From contig NZ_CP048000.1 in the NCBI RefSeq assembly GCF_009931695.1, forward strand, positions 3,923,501 through 3,987,500: 64,000 bases of DNA, given 5' to 3'. The position numbers and the translations under genes were made by a program. This DNA is from Anaerocolumna sedimenticola (GTDB lineage: Bacteria; Bacillota; Clostridia; Lachnospirales; Lachnospiraceae). The notes under the pieces are model-generated. The model did no database searches, was not told the DNA's origin, and was given only the letters and a program-made list of their open reading frames with translations. Of the stretch, positions 18,862-29,160 are shown piece by piece (position 1 is the first letter of the stretch; each line of letters starts with the position of its first letter).

Positions 18862-21246
18862 TTACCTTAGGTGTATTCCTTTTTCTTTCAGTATGGAAAG
18901 AAGTACCTCTGTCATTTCATTTATTTCTTTGCTTTCCAAGGTCCTTTCATCGGAACCGAATTCAAACCTGACAGTTATACTCTTATTCCCCTTTAACAAG
19001 GTATCGTCCTCAAATACATCAACAACCCCGTAGGATTTCAGGTACTCACATCGGAATGCAGATATATCTCTTTGTAATTCTTCATATCGTTTTTCTTTAT
19101 CAACCAGAAAGCTGTAATCAATATAAATGCCCGGGTATTTGGAGATTTCCCTGTATTTAATAGTTTCCTTTCCCAATTCCAGTAAATCATCCATATCGAT
19201 TTCTGCAAAAGCAAGATTCAGCTTTTTATCGATTCTTTCCCTCACTTTAGGATGGATACCGGAGAAATATCCGATTACACGTTCATGAATCCTAATCACT
19301 GCCGAATTAACCGGATGGATATAATTGCAATTTTTACTGATTTCCGTATTCTGGTAAGCTGGCAGGCAGTTCCTGATAGCGTAGGTAATATTTTCTATTA
19401 TTTCTTTTATCTGAAAGAAAGTCTGCTTCTCCGTCATATCCCTGCTTGCAATTACAATACCCAGCTTTTTTCTCTCTCTGCACAGACCGTCCTCTTTAAA
19501 ACCTTCCGTTACGCGCCCGATTTCAAATATACCCATTTCCGGTATAAGTGCAGCATTCCTGTTTACGATATTTAACAGAGAAGGGATCAGGGTTGCCTTA
19601 ATAGTATCATTTTCAGCCGTTACGGAGTTAATAATACGGACATTGGGAGGTGTGTTTATACCCAGTTCCTTATTAGACTTGGAATCATACCAGATATAGG
19701 TGTGTACTTCATTCATACCGAACCTGTCTGCCAGAAGCTGTTTGATTCTGTATTCATCTTCACGGCTGCTATTATGGTGTACAGGCGACAGCAGAGATTT
19801 ATTGGACTTGATTTCTATATTATCATACCCGTAAATTCTGGTTATTTCCTCTATAATATCCGCTTTGATGGTTACATCTTTCGTTGCCCGGTAGGAAGGA
19901 ACAGTTACGGAAAAATTATCTCCGTCACGTGCTACGATAAATCCGAGAGCCGTAAGGGTTTCGGTAATATGGTCCGTACTAATAGAAATACCTGTGTATT
20001 TATCCACAAATGCCTTATCAAAGTCAATGTTTACAATTGCATATTTCTTTACATACACATCAGTAAGAGAAGATGTAATCTGAATCCCCTTATCTGCTTC
20101 TGTTAATAATTTCAAAAACCGTTCGATAGCCGGTACTGTCATCTCCGGATCCAGAGTTTTTTCATATCTTGCACTGGCATCCGTACGCATACCAAGCCTT
20201 ACTGCCGATTTTCTGACAGAAACACTGTCAAAATTGGCCGATTCCAGAAGTAAGCCGGTCGTATTTTCATTGATGCAGGAAAGTTGGCCGCCCATAATAC
20301 CGGCTATGGCGGCAGGTTTACCATCTGCGGAACAGATCATTAAGGTATCCTTATCAATGGTTCGGTTCACCTCATCCAGTGTCCTGAATTCAAAGGACTT
20401 ATCAAAGGTTTTCACCCTGATATCCTTTATTATGGCGTTATCAAAGGCATGCATCGGCTGTCCCAGTTCCAGCATAATATAATTGGTAAGATCCGTTAAC
20501 AGGTCGATCGGCCTCATTCCGCAATAAGTAAGGCGGATTTTAATACCTACCGGTGAAAGCTTCCTTGTAATATTGCTGGCGGTAATCGTCGAATACCGGT
20601 AGGTCTTTTCGGTGTTTTCAACCGTAACAGGTACCTTGGGAAAGTCCGCAAATTGCTTTGTGTCAAGTACCTCCAAAGGCTTTAGCGGGCGTTTGGTAAG
20701 ACAGGCTATTTCCCTTGCAATCCCATAATGTCCCCATAAATCCGGCCTGTTGGTAAGAGATTTGTTATCCACTTCAAATACAACATCCTCAAGCTCCATA
20801 AACTCCCTGATATCCGTTCCCGGAGCGTGGGACTTATCCAGAACCATCAAACCTGTATTATCTTCACTGACACCGATTTCCTTTTCCGAGCAGCACATAC
20901 CGCAGCTTCTTTCTCCGGCAAGTATAACCTCTTTAATTGCCAAATCACCTACCTGACCGCCGGTTTTGGCAAACGGTACATACATGCCTTCCATAACCCC
21001 CGGAGCCCCGCATACACAGTCCACAATTTCATCTCCTGTATTTACCTTTAACAGGTGCAGTTTCTTTGAACCGGGATGTTCTTTCACCGAGAGGATCTCC
21101 CCTACCACGACATTTTTTATATCCTTACCCTTTTCATAGATATCTTCCACCTCTGCCGTTGACAGGGTAAATCTGTTTATAAGATCTTTTAAATCTATTC
21201 CTGATAAATCCGTAAATTCCGAAATCCAATTCATTGAAATCAACAT
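18862..21246 (-). CDS. pheT: phenylalanyl-tRNA synthetase beta subunit
   Basis: 794 residues, the normal bacterial length. An N-terminal tRNA-binding (EMAP-like) domain at about 40-150 is followed by the B3/B4 editing region, B5, the catalytic-like core and a C-terminal ferredoxin-fold anticodon-binding domain (KYPGIYIDYSFLVDKEKRY). With PheS it forms the alpha2-beta2 enzyme that charges tRNA-Phe; the beta subunit edits mischarged Tyr. It follows pheS by 11 bp with an AGGAGG site, under the same T-box leader. Confidence 0.98.
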   Translation of the reverse strand: MLISMNWISEFTDLSGIDLKDLINRFTLSTAEVEDIYEKGKDIKNVVVGEILSVKEHPGSKKLHLLKVNTGDEIVDCVCGAPGVMEGMYVPFAKTGGQVGDLAIKEVILAGERSCGMCCSEKEIGVSEDNTGLMVLDKSHAPGTDIREFMELEDVVFEVDNKSLTNRPDLWGHYGIAREIACLTKRPLKPLEVLDTKQFADFPKVPVTVENTEKTYRYSTITASNITRKLSPVGIKIRLTYCGMRPIDLLTDLTNYIMLELGQPMHAFDNAIIKDIRVKTFDKSFEFRTLDEVNRTIDKDTLMICSADGKPAAIAGIMGGQLSCINENTTGLLLESANFDSVSVRKSAVRLGMRTDASARYEKTLDPEMTVPAIERFLKLLTEADKGIQITSSLTDVYVKKYAIVNIDFDKAFVDKYTGISISTDHITETLTALGFIVARDGDNFSVTVPSYRATKDVTIKADIIEEITRIYGYDNIEIKSNKSLLSPVHHNSSREDEYRIKQLLADRFGMNEVHTYIWYDSKSNKELGINTPPNVRIINSVTAENDTIKATLIPSLLNIVNRNAALIPEMGIFEIGRVTEGFKEDGLCRERKKLGIVIASRDMTEKQTFFQIKEIIENITYAIRNCLPAYQNTEISKNCNYIHPVNSAVIRIHERVIGYFSGIHPKVRERIDKKLNLAFAEIDMDDLLELGKETIKYREISKYPGIYIDYSFLVDKEKRYEELQRDISAFRCEYLKSYGVVDVFEDDTLLKGNKSITVRFEFGSDERTLESKEINEMTEVLLSILKEKGIHLR

Positions 21247-21257
21247 AATTCTACCTC

Positions 21258-22301
21258 CTATCTGTCTTTGAACTGTCTTAAAATCCTAAGGTTACCACTA
21301 TTAAATATACGGATATCCTTAATTTCATATTTCATCATTGTAAGCCTTGTCAGTCCAAGTCCAAAAGCAAAACCGGTATATTGATCCGGATCGATTCCTC
21401 CCATCCGAAGAACATTGGGATGTATCATTCCACAGGGGAGAAGCTCCAGCCAACCCGAATGCTTACAGGTCGGACAACCTTTTCCTCCGCAAATGAGGCA
21501 GTTAATGTCAAGCTCAAAACCCGGTTCCACAAAGGGGAAGTATCCCGGCCGTAATCTTACTTTGACCTCCTTTTTAAATACTTCCGAAAGCAGCAATTTC
21601 ATGAAGTAGATAAGATTAGCGATTGATATATCTTCTCCGATCATCATCCCTTCCATCTGGAAAAAAGTATTTTCATGACTGGCATCTATATTTTCATTTC
21701 TGAAACACCTTCCGGGGAAGAGTACCTTAAGGGTTTCCTCTTTTTTTGGTGCACCGTATTTTCTCATAATATAATTCTGGGCAGCCGAGGTATGTGTCTT
21801 AAGAAGCTGTCCGTTTTCCAGATAATAGGTATCCTGCATGTCTCTGGCCGGATGATTCTTCGGAGTATTGACAGACTCAAAATTATCGAATTCCGTCTGT
21901 ATTTCCAACCCGTCCTCAATAATAAAACCCATGGTTTTGAAGATTTCTTCCACCTGTCTCTGTACAATAGTGATGGGATGAAGGGTACCTGCTGACACCG
22001 GTGAGGGTATGGAAAAATCATATTTAACCGCACCTTTTAAGGTTTCCTCTAACTCTTTTTCTTCAAATTTCTTATAATACTCATCAACTATTCTTTCGAT
22101 TTCATTTTTGAAGACGTTAATTTCCCTGCCGATTTCTTTCTTATCATCAGTGTTTAGCTTTTTCATCTCATTAAAGATTTCCGTAACAAAGCCTTTTTTA
22201 CCAAGATAAGTTATTCTGATTTTTTCTACATCTTCTTTTTTCTTAACTGCCTTCATTTCCTCCTGAAAATTAACATTAAGCTGTTTGATTCTCTCTTTCA
22301 T
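21258..22301 (-). CDS. pheS: phenylalanyl-tRNA synthetase alpha subunit
   Basis: 347 residues. An N-terminal coiled-coil (about 1-90) that contacts tRNA is followed by the class II catalytic core with HPARDMQDTYY, HTSAAQNYIMRKYG (motif 2 region: FPGRCFRNENID) and GFAFGLGLTRLTMMKY (motif 3). A small cysteine cluster, CLICGGKGCPTCKHSGW, sits where many PheS sequences have a short insertion and may bind zinc. ATG 22301 follows GGAGG. First gene of the T-box-regulated pheST operon. Confidence 0.98.
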   Translation of the reverse strand: MKERIKQLNVNFQEEMKAVKKKEDVEKIRITYLGKKGFVTEIFNEMKKLNTDDKKEIGREINVFKNEIERIVDEYYKKFEEKELEETLKGAVKYDFSIPSPVSAGTLHPITIVQRQVEEIFKTMGFIIEDGLEIQTEFDNFESVNTPKNHPARDMQDTYYLENGQLLKTHTSAAQNYIMRKYGAPKKEETLKVLFPGRCFRNENIDASHENTFFQMEGMMIGEDISIANLIYFMKLLLSEVFKKEVKVRLRPGYFPFVEPGFELDINCLICGGKGCPTCKHSGWLELLPCGMIHPNVLRMGGIDPDQYTGFAFGLGLTRLTMMKYEIKDIRIFNSGNLRILRQFKDR

Positions 22302-22363
22302 AGAAGTACCTCCATTTCGTTATGATTGTTTCAGGAACGAATTTTAAGGCAGTTTAATTTATA

Positions 22364-22693
22364 ACGCAAAAAAATCCGTCCCTGTAAAATAACAGGGACG
22401 GATCAACAGTTTAATCCGCGGTACCACCCAGTTTCCCATGATTGATATAATAACTATTTTATCTGCTTTGATTCTTACAGCAAATAATCCTGTATTACTA
22501 GTCATGGACACTTTTCTTTGCATAACGTGCAACTTACGTCACATCCTACTCTGCCACGGCATTTAAGACATGAAGCTCCGGCGTGAAAATTCAATACTTA
22601 CCTTAACTTAAGGGAGCTTTCAGCCGGTGACTCCCTCTCTCTGACAGAATGTAAGCATCTACTATGCGCCATCAAAGCTTTTGTTTATTGAAT
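22364..22693 (-). promoter_or_regulatory. T-box leader of pheST, specifier codon UUC (Phe)
   Basis: On the minus strand: Stem I beginning near 22690 with AGAGAGAGGGAG..CTGAAAGCTCCC, the specifier region GAATTTTCACGCC giving UUC at 22587-22585, the T-box/antiterminator sequence GGGTGGTACCGCGG (around 22416-22429), and the terminator stem ATCCGTCCCTGT/ACAGGGACGGAT with a T-run (A-run 22368-22374 on plus). T-box RNAs bind uncharged cognate tRNA at the specifier and at its CCA end, which stabilises the antiterminator. The UUC specifier agrees with the pheST genes downstream. Confidence 0.96.
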
Positions 22694-22699
22694 AGTATT

Positions 22700-22728
22700 A
22701 ACTTAGCACATTATCATATGACTGTCAA
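22700..22728 (-). promoter_or_regulatory. sigma-A-type promoter of pheST
   Basis: On the minus strand TTGACA (22728-22723) and TAAGTT (22705-22700) are separated by exactly 17 bp, and transcription would start at about 22693, right at the T-box leader. Confidence 0.75.
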
Positions 22729-22854
22729 TATCTTACTTAACAATCTTAAATTTTAAATTAGTCTGTCTCTCTCACGTACTTTTCTTTTTTATTAGCCACT
22801 AACGGCTAAAAGTAAGCACGATTCTCGATTTTTGGCTAGAGTTTTAATTAATAA

Positions 22855-25289
22855 TTAACTATTAATCAGGGTTATTATTATTTCATCACCGGAGTAATTA
22901 ACTTCTTTTATAATTTCACCAATCTTAAGTTTGAAAGTTCTTTCAGCTTCCATTCCGTCAAAATAACCCTGACGGTCTCCGATAGTCAATTTATTATCTG
23001 TATCATTCCACTTAAATTCAATGGTTGTATATGCCCCGTTTTCATAGTTGTAATTGTTTCCTTCATCTTCATATAATACAAAGGTTCCGTCGGCTCCGGG
23101 GTATATTTGTATTTCCAGGGGAGGCCGTTTTTTTCATCCGCATATTGCAGTCCTTCTGTAACAGGGAGGATGGAGCCTGCTTTTACAAAGAGAGGGATTA
23201 TGTCAATCGGAGTTTCTATTGTAATTGTCTGTCCGCCGTTATACGCTTCTCCGGTCCAGTAGTCATACCAACAGCTTTCTTCCGGCAGATAACAGTCTTT
23301 TTTCTTTTCTTTTTCAATTTTGATATTATTTGCTTCATAATACATGGGTTCCGTTACCGCATATACCAAAAGGGACGGGCCAAACAGAAAACCGTCTTTA
23401 ATCTCCCTTGCCTTCTTATCTTCCATATAATCAAATAGCAAACTTCGCATAATGGTGGCACTTTGTAAACGTACGGCACCTGCCAGGGAATAGATATAAG
23501 GCATAAGGTGGTATCGTAAGTTTATAAATTTTTCTATTGTCTCATAAAACATTTCACCTTTTTTGCCAAAATTCCATATTTCCCTTGGGGTATCCGTTCC
23601 GTGGGAACGAAACATGGGAAGAAAAGTTCCGAATTCCAGCCAGCGTACATATAATTCACAGTAACCGGCATCCTTTACGCCTTCATTATATTTGCCCTGC
23701 CAGAACCACTTGGGAGTAGGATCCGTATTGCAGCCGCAGCCGCGGTTTTGCCATTTATCCCCTACGGTAAAGAATGCACCGATATCCAGGGTCCAGTAAG
23801 GATAACCACTTAAGCCCACATTTAACCCCTCTATAATTTGTTTCTTTAAAGTCTCCCAGCTTGCATAAGTATCTCCGGACCAAAGCATGGCACCGTATTT
23901 CTGCCCGGAAGCATATCCCGAACGGGTTAAGTTTAAGACACGGATATCCGTTGTTTCTGCTTTCTGGTTTTCATAGATTCCTTTGGCATGCATCAGGGCG
24001 AACAGATTGGCATATGCCGGATCAAGATACTTCTTATGTTCGGTACCAACAAGGTTATAACGCTCCCAGGGTTCTCTCTTTACTTCTCCGCCCCAGTCCG
24101 GGCCGCTGAAAGGTTCCGTGGAATCACACCACCAGGCATCAAAGCCTCCGTTAAATAGTTCCTCTTTCGCCTGTTTCCAGTACATTTTACGGGCTTCTTC
24201 GTTAAAAGCATTATAGGTTGCATAATCATTTAAGAGATATCCCGCTTCCAGAAACTCCGTATGGTTTTTGCCTCCCGCGTTCATATTGGGCCATACGGAA
24301 ACCATGGCGTGGGCATGCAGGTCATGAATCTGGTCCATACATTCTTTAAGATTGCCATACCGCGTTTTATCTACTAATTTTTCACCCCAATTGCCCGGAT
24401 CCCAGCTGTTCCAATCCTGCACTACACAATCGATTGGAACTTTTAATTCACGGTAATGCCTGATAATATCTACGAGTTCCTCCGCTGTATAATATTGTTC
24501 TTTGGATTGAACGTATCCAAAAGCCCATTTAGGGAGCATGGCTGCATCACCGGTAAGATAACGGTACCCCGCGATAATATCGTCTGTTTTATCTCCTGTT
24601 ATAAAATAATAATCTAGCTGGTCAACTGTATCCAAAAACAGATAGGAACCATTCTCATCATCATTAAAGGTCATTAAGGAATTGCAATCCACTAATATAC
24701 CATAACCTTTGGTGGAAACAAATATCGGCATGGGAATTCTCATATTATGCTGATAAAGATATTGGCTGTGCTTTCGGTAATTATAAATACCTTCCTCTGC
24801 CTGTCCAAGGCCGTAAATGCCCTCATCATCCTGCCATTCAAAATTTAATTTACCGCGGTATGCGCTTCGTTCAACTACTGTTCTTAAATTTTTTACAAAA
24901 TTCCGTTCCCCATCCACGGTTTTTACCCTGTCTATAACAGGCTTTTCATCCCCGGTAGTATAACGGATTACATCAATTTTCGATAAGGATTTTCCTGCTT
25001 CCTTTAAAAATACTTCCTTTGTATTTTTATCTTTCCAGATAATATTACCTGTATCCTGCAGGATGAAAATCTCCAGCTTGTCCGTAGATAGACAAACCTT
25101 TCCCTCTTCTTCCGATACGGTAAATTTAACGGGTATATCCTTTTTTCTGCTTATAATAACCGATTCCGGCTTATAATGCTCGTTTTTTGTATAAATACAA
25201 CGGATTATAGAAGCTGTTACCGGTTCCAGACGCATTTTAGCGTCCTTTAATATAAAATCAATATAATTCTCACTAACGAAATATTCCAT
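22855..25289 (-). CDS. GH31 family alpha-glycosidase with DUF5110 domain (one frameshift)
   Basis: Restoring one base in the run at 23118-23121 turns NGLPWKYKY into NGLPLEIQIYPGADG and continues through a DUF5110 beta-sandwich to a stop at 22855, about 811 residues in all. The N-terminal galactose-mutarotase-like domain covers about 1-240. The barrel carries FDAWWCDSTEPF with the nucleophile Asp, and YGAMLWSGDTYASWE with the acid/base Asp. The WWxDxTEP form is closer to alpha-xylosidase-type GH31 proteins than to starch alpha-glucosidases, so activity on xylosylated glycans is possible. No signal peptide, hence cytoplasmic. An AraC regulator gene lies immediately upstream. Confidence 0.9.
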
Positions 25290-25421
25290 TCATGCCCTCT
25301 CCTTTTTTGAATATTACAGATATTTCACGGTTTATAACACCTGAAATACATTCCGTTTATCACTTTATACTAACACACCGGGTAATTATCGTCTATGCAG
25401 TATCCTGCCGGCATTTTGTAT

Positions 25422-26308
25422 TTATTTTACCTTAGTTCCGTTTTTTTGTATCTTTTTTTTCTCTCTTGGCGAAAAACCTGTCTGCTTTTTAAACAGTCGG
25501 TAAAAGTTGGACATATTGCTAAAACCACACCTGACGGCAATTTCTTTACTGCCAAGAGATGTATTTTTCATTAATTCCTTTGCCTTTTGCACCCTTAATT
25601 TAACGATATAATCACTGAAACCTATATTGGTTGCTTTTCTGAAATAAGTAGAGAAGTAATTCGGACTCATATGTACAGATTCTGCCACTTCATTTAATGT
25701 TATTCTTTCGCAGAAGTGAAGGGCTATATAATCAAAGGCATCCTGTAACCGTTTCATTTCGAGTTTCTTTTTCCTAAGTTCTTCACCGGACTTGGATTCA
25801 TCCTGTGAATAACGGATAAGCAAGGTAAGTATACGTAATACATTGGCTTTTATCATAAGGCGGTAACCAACCCCCCTTATATTCCACTCCTGATAGATTT
25901 CTGTAATCATATCACGGATTTCTTTTGTAATTTTGTCTTCTTTTTCAATTTTATTTCTGAAATTACTGCCTCGTTCAATAAAAGGCCTTAAATAATCCAA
26001 ATCAAAAAGACTTATCCGCTCTGCAACAAAATCTGGGGAAAATATCATAACCAGTGTACGCATATCTTCGTCATACACACTCCAGCCATGGGCTTCCACG
26101 TTATTAAAGATTATGATGTCCCCTGGTCAACATCATACTTTTGCCCATTTACATAGTAATTACCGCAACCTTTATAGATATAAGTTATTTCAAAAAAACT
26201 GTGCCAATGGAAAGAATCTTCACAGTTATCCGCTTTCTTTAAGATCTGTTCACTTATCTCAAAAGGGTATTCTGGTTTTAACTTCTTAGTATCTTTTATT
26301 ATAATCAC
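25422..26308 (-). CDS. AraC-family regulator with cupin sensor domain (one frameshift)
   Basis: Restoring one base in the C-run 26120-26123 joins two frames as VDQGDIIIFNNVEAHGW and gives about 296 residues. The start is taken as GTG 26308 because GGAGG precedes it by 7 nt; an upstream ATG (26371) lies inside the preceding gene. The N-terminal cupin has HWHSFFEITYI and GCGNYYVNGQ; the C-terminal AraC double HTH covers about 190-290 (NEVAESVHMSPNYFSTYF, VRCGFSNMSNFYRLFKKQ). It likely senses a sugar and controls the GH31 gene 130 bp downstream (inference). Confidence 0.87.
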
Positions 26309-26354
26309 TACGTAACCTCCACTATAACTCATAGAAGCAAAAAAAACAAATTGA

Positions 26355-28556
26355 TTATTCGTCTTCTCCAAAAAACATATATTTCATATAAAAATCATTA
26401 AAAGCTATGTCATTTGCCAAATTGATCTCGGAAGATACATGAACGATATGCTCCAGGGAAGCTTTGGAATTTTTTTCCGTTAAATACTTAACGGCTCCTC
26501 CTAAGGAACTGTTTCCTACCGCTTCAATTTTACCTCTGAATTCTTCCGGCAGCATCCCTATGGCAATGGCTTTATCCTGATCCATCTTAAATCCAAAACC
26601 ACCTGCCAGGTATACCTTGTTTATTTCACCATATTTTACACCATAACGTAAAAGCAAAGTCTCAACACCCGCCCGGACTGCCGATTTAGCTAACTGTAAT
26701 TCCCTGATGTCTTTTTGGGTAAATACGATACTATCTCCTTTTGTAGTTTTCGCCAGGGGATAACCGTTTTCAAAGTAGTCTTCTGCCATGAGTCCCGTCT
26801 CATCAATGATTTTTGCTTTCATAAGTTCCGCAGCAGTTTCAATTACACCGGTTCCGCAGATACCAACCGGTTCTTTGCCCCCAATGGTTCGTATGGATAC
26901 CTGGTTATCACTTATGTCCACATTACAGACTGCACCTTGTATACTGCCGGTTCCCCAGGTAATATTACCTCCCTCAAAAGCAGGTCCGGCGGCTGTGGAA
27001 GTAGTAATGATTTTATCATGTCTGCCAATTCCCATTTCTCCGTTAGTTCCAAGATCTACCAAAAGATTAATTTCATCTGTTTGATGGAACCCCAGGAAAT
27101 ATAAACCGGATACAATATCTGCTCCGACATAAGTAGAAATACCGGGTAACAAGGTAACAGGGCACTCCATTCCAAAAGAATCTCCAAACACCTCATTAAA
27201 AGGACGCCGTATCAGGCCGATGTCCACCGGCGTAAAGGGAAAAATCCCAAGTTTACTGCAATCAAACCCCAATAGCAAATGCCCCATCGTGGTGTTACCT
27301 GCTATGGCAATTTCCTTAATCTGCATTGCATTCAGACCGTTTCGATTTAGGAGTTGATCCATTCCTGTTAATAAATCTTTACAAATACTTAATTTTAATT
27401 CACTGCTTTTTCCATTTGCGGATGCCTGCATTCTGGAAATAACATCGGCTCCGTAAGCCCGCTGCTGATTGACCGCAGTATAGGTATCTATAGAGTCTCT
27501 GCTTGTATTCCCAACCAAAGTTATCGCAATGGTAGTGGTTCCTATATCAATTGCAACGGAATAATCTTTCTCAATCAAATTCTCTTTCTTTTCTGTTTTC
27601 CTCCTATAACCCGAAAGAACCTCAAAATCAGATTCATCCTTTTGCATGACCATAACTTTACAGGAATCTTTTGGATGTACCTGGCAAGCCAGTCTCCACC
27701 CATTTTCTAATTCTTCTTCTGTAAAATAATTCTTATCGGAAAGGGTAATGGATAAATTTCCCTCCAGTAACCGGATTTTACACTTTCCGCAAGTACCGTT
27801 TCCTCCGCAAACAGCACTAAGATAGATACCGTCACGTATCATAGCTTCCAGAAGGGTTTCTTTTTCTCCACATTCTATAACTTTTTCTCCTTTTGCTGTT
27901 ACTACCGTTACTGTAACAGGTAAAACATTTCTTACCTCACAATTCACATTATCACACTCCCTGCAGTCATGTTCTAAGCGGAACATCTTCTCATTTTTCG
28001 TAAGTGCGTATACCTGGCAATTAGTTTTTACCGGATCAAACATATAACCGGAAGTGATAGCAAGTCCCAGGGTTTCTTTCGCTTTTGTTTCTACATAAGC
28101 AATTATCTGAGCTTCCATGGGTATATTAACCGGTGCTTCATAACGATGACTGACACCTGCCTTTCGTTTTCTGCATTCTGTTTTAATCCAGGCTTTTAAG
28201 TCCTCTTCCATTCCAAACAGGCAGGCATCTCCCATGGCATCCACTAACATGCCTTTTAAATACTCATCATTAGAGAAATATTGCCTGGCCAGCTCTCCTA
28301 TTTCTTCTCCAAGTGTCGCTATGGAATATAAGACGGGACTTTTTTCCGGCAGGATGTCAGCATATTTCTCTTGTATGACAGTAAAACAAATAACGGCTTT
28401 AGGATGGATCCGGTTTAAAACGATAGGTTTTAATTGTTCATATTCTTCCAGAACTTCACTATAAATCGGACTATCTTCATAACATTGAATTAGCCGTAAT
28501 ACGTTTTTGGGTTCAATCTCTATGTGAAATTCGTCCTTTACTAAAATGTCTCCCAT
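26355..28556 (-). CDS. RACo-like ATP-dependent corrinoid protein reductive activator
   Basis: 733 residues in three parts. The N-terminal 200 resemble the B12-dependent methionine synthase activation domain (GLAITSGYMFDPVKTN), followed by a DCRECDNVNC cysteine cluster. Residues about 215-310 are a plant-type [2Fe-2S] ferredoxin, CGGNGTCGKCKIRLLEG with a fourth Cys in RLACQ. From about 330 an ASKHA/DUF4445 ATPase follows (VAIDIGTTTIAITLVG, DLGTNGEMGIG, VYLAGGFGF). RACo proteins use ATP and electrons from the [2Fe-2S] cluster to return oxidised Co(II) corrinoid to Co(I). The natural client here is the MtaC-like protein at 33.1 kb. Start ATG 28556 follows AAGGAG. Confidence 0.88.
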   Translation of the reverse strand: MGDILVKDEFHIEIEPKNVLRLIQCYEDSPIYSEVLEEYEQLKPIVLNRIHPKAVICFTVIQEKYADILPEKSPVLYSIATLGEEIGELARQYFSNDEYLKGMLVDAMGDACLFGMEEDLKAWIKTECRKRKAGVSHRYEAPVNIPMEAQIIAYVETKAKETLGLAITSGYMFDPVKTNCQVYALTKNEKMFRLEHDCRECDNVNCEVRNVLPVTVTVVTAKGEKVIECGEKETLLEAMIRDGIYLSAVCGGNGTCGKCKIRLLEGNLSITLSDKNYFTEEELENGWRLACQVHPKDSCKVMVMQKDESDFEVLSGYRRKTEKKENLIEKDYSVAIDIGTTTIAITLVGNTSRDSIDTYTAVNQQRAYGADVISRMQASANGKSSELKLSICKDLLTGMDQLLNRNGLNAMQIKEIAIAGNTTMGHLLLGFDCSKLGIFPFTPVDIGLIRRPFNEVFGDSFGMECPVTLLPGISTYVGADIVSGLYFLGFHQTDEINLLVDLGTNGEMGIGRHDKIITTSTAAGPAFEGGNITWGTGSIQGAVCNVDISDNQVSIRTIGGKEPVGICGTGVIETAAELMKAKIIDETGLMAEDYFENGYPLAKTTKGDSIVFTQKDIRELQLAKSAVRAGVETLLLRYGVKYGEINKVYLAGGFGFKMDQDKAIAIGMLPEEFRGKIEAVGNSSLGGAVKYLTEKNSKASLEHIVHVSSEINLANDIAFNDFYMKYMFFGEDE

Positions 28557-28593
28557 GTAAACTCCTTACATAAAAATTTATTATCATTAAAAT

Positions 28594-28761
28594 AAAACTT
28601 GTTCATGATCTTGTTGCTCCAATCGGAATTTACAAGCAAGCTTGCAATTCCTCATTCCGCTTTCATTATATCATGAACTAAAAACTTGTTCATGATCTTG
28701 TTGCTCCAATCGGAATTTACAAGCAAGCTTGCAATTCCTCATTCCGCTTTCATTATATCAT
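28594..28761. repeat. 87-bp tandem duplication, related to repeat family B
   Basis: Two head-to-tail copies with period 87 bp (28594-28680 and 28681-28761); the second is identical over its 81 bp. Each contains GCAAGCTTGC inside a GGAATT/AATTCC inverted repeat and ends CATTCCGCTTTCATTATATCAT, matching the core of family B copies at 4.4 and 34.0 kb. It lies upstream of the RACo-like gene (starts 28556, leftward). Confidence 0.8.
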
Positions 28762-28982
28762 AGTTTTATAATATAACATATGCTAATACTCTATAGCAGA
28801 AAAAACGTAGAGTTAAGCTTGTGGTACCGCAAGATATTTTCTGTGACTATCGCTTCACTCCGGTCACAAAAATCCGTCCCCATGTACAGCCTTATGTTTA
28901 ATAGGTTGCAATTTATTTACTTATGCTATATACTTAATAAGTATTCCTTGTTTTTTATATATAATTGATACTAAATATAGAA
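28762..28982. other. non-coding spacer with a TGTGAC/GTCACA hairpin
   Basis: AT-rich intergenic DNA. A short inverted repeat, TGTGAC near 28840 and GTCACA near 28863, is the only structure seen. A 62-codon frame here lacks a ribosome site and was not called. Confidence 0.4.
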
Positions 28983-29123
28983 AATTGCGAATCTAGGAAA
29001 TTACATTTATATACCATGTAATTGAAACAAATGTAAGAGCTGCATCTTGCCCAGAGGGCAACTGAAGCTATGACATTTGTTTCAATTGTATGGTATATTC
29101 GAAAAACTACATAGTTTCGCAAA
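28983..29123. mobile_element. MITE-like element, family A, copy 1 (long form)
   Basis: Two 26-bp inverted arms (29009-29034 and 29073-29098) differ at two positions and enclose a GCCCAGAGGGC hairpin. Outside them, AATTGCGAA on the left and TTTCGCAAAT on the right form terminal inverted repeats. The right half matches 36301-36350 and, inverted, the element at 62160-62282. No transposase. It lies just upstream of the PocR-AraC gene. Confidence 0.65.
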
Positions 29124-29160
29124 TGCCTGTACTATATAAATTCTCAGAAAGGAAGCTTTT

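Noticed and set aside
28594..28761. CRISPR-like repeat
   Set aside because: Only two adjacent copies with no spacers, and no cas genes.
28780..28968. 62-codon frame upstream of the PocR-AraC gene
   Set aside because: No ribosome site and no family resemblance; it crosses an intergenic hairpin.
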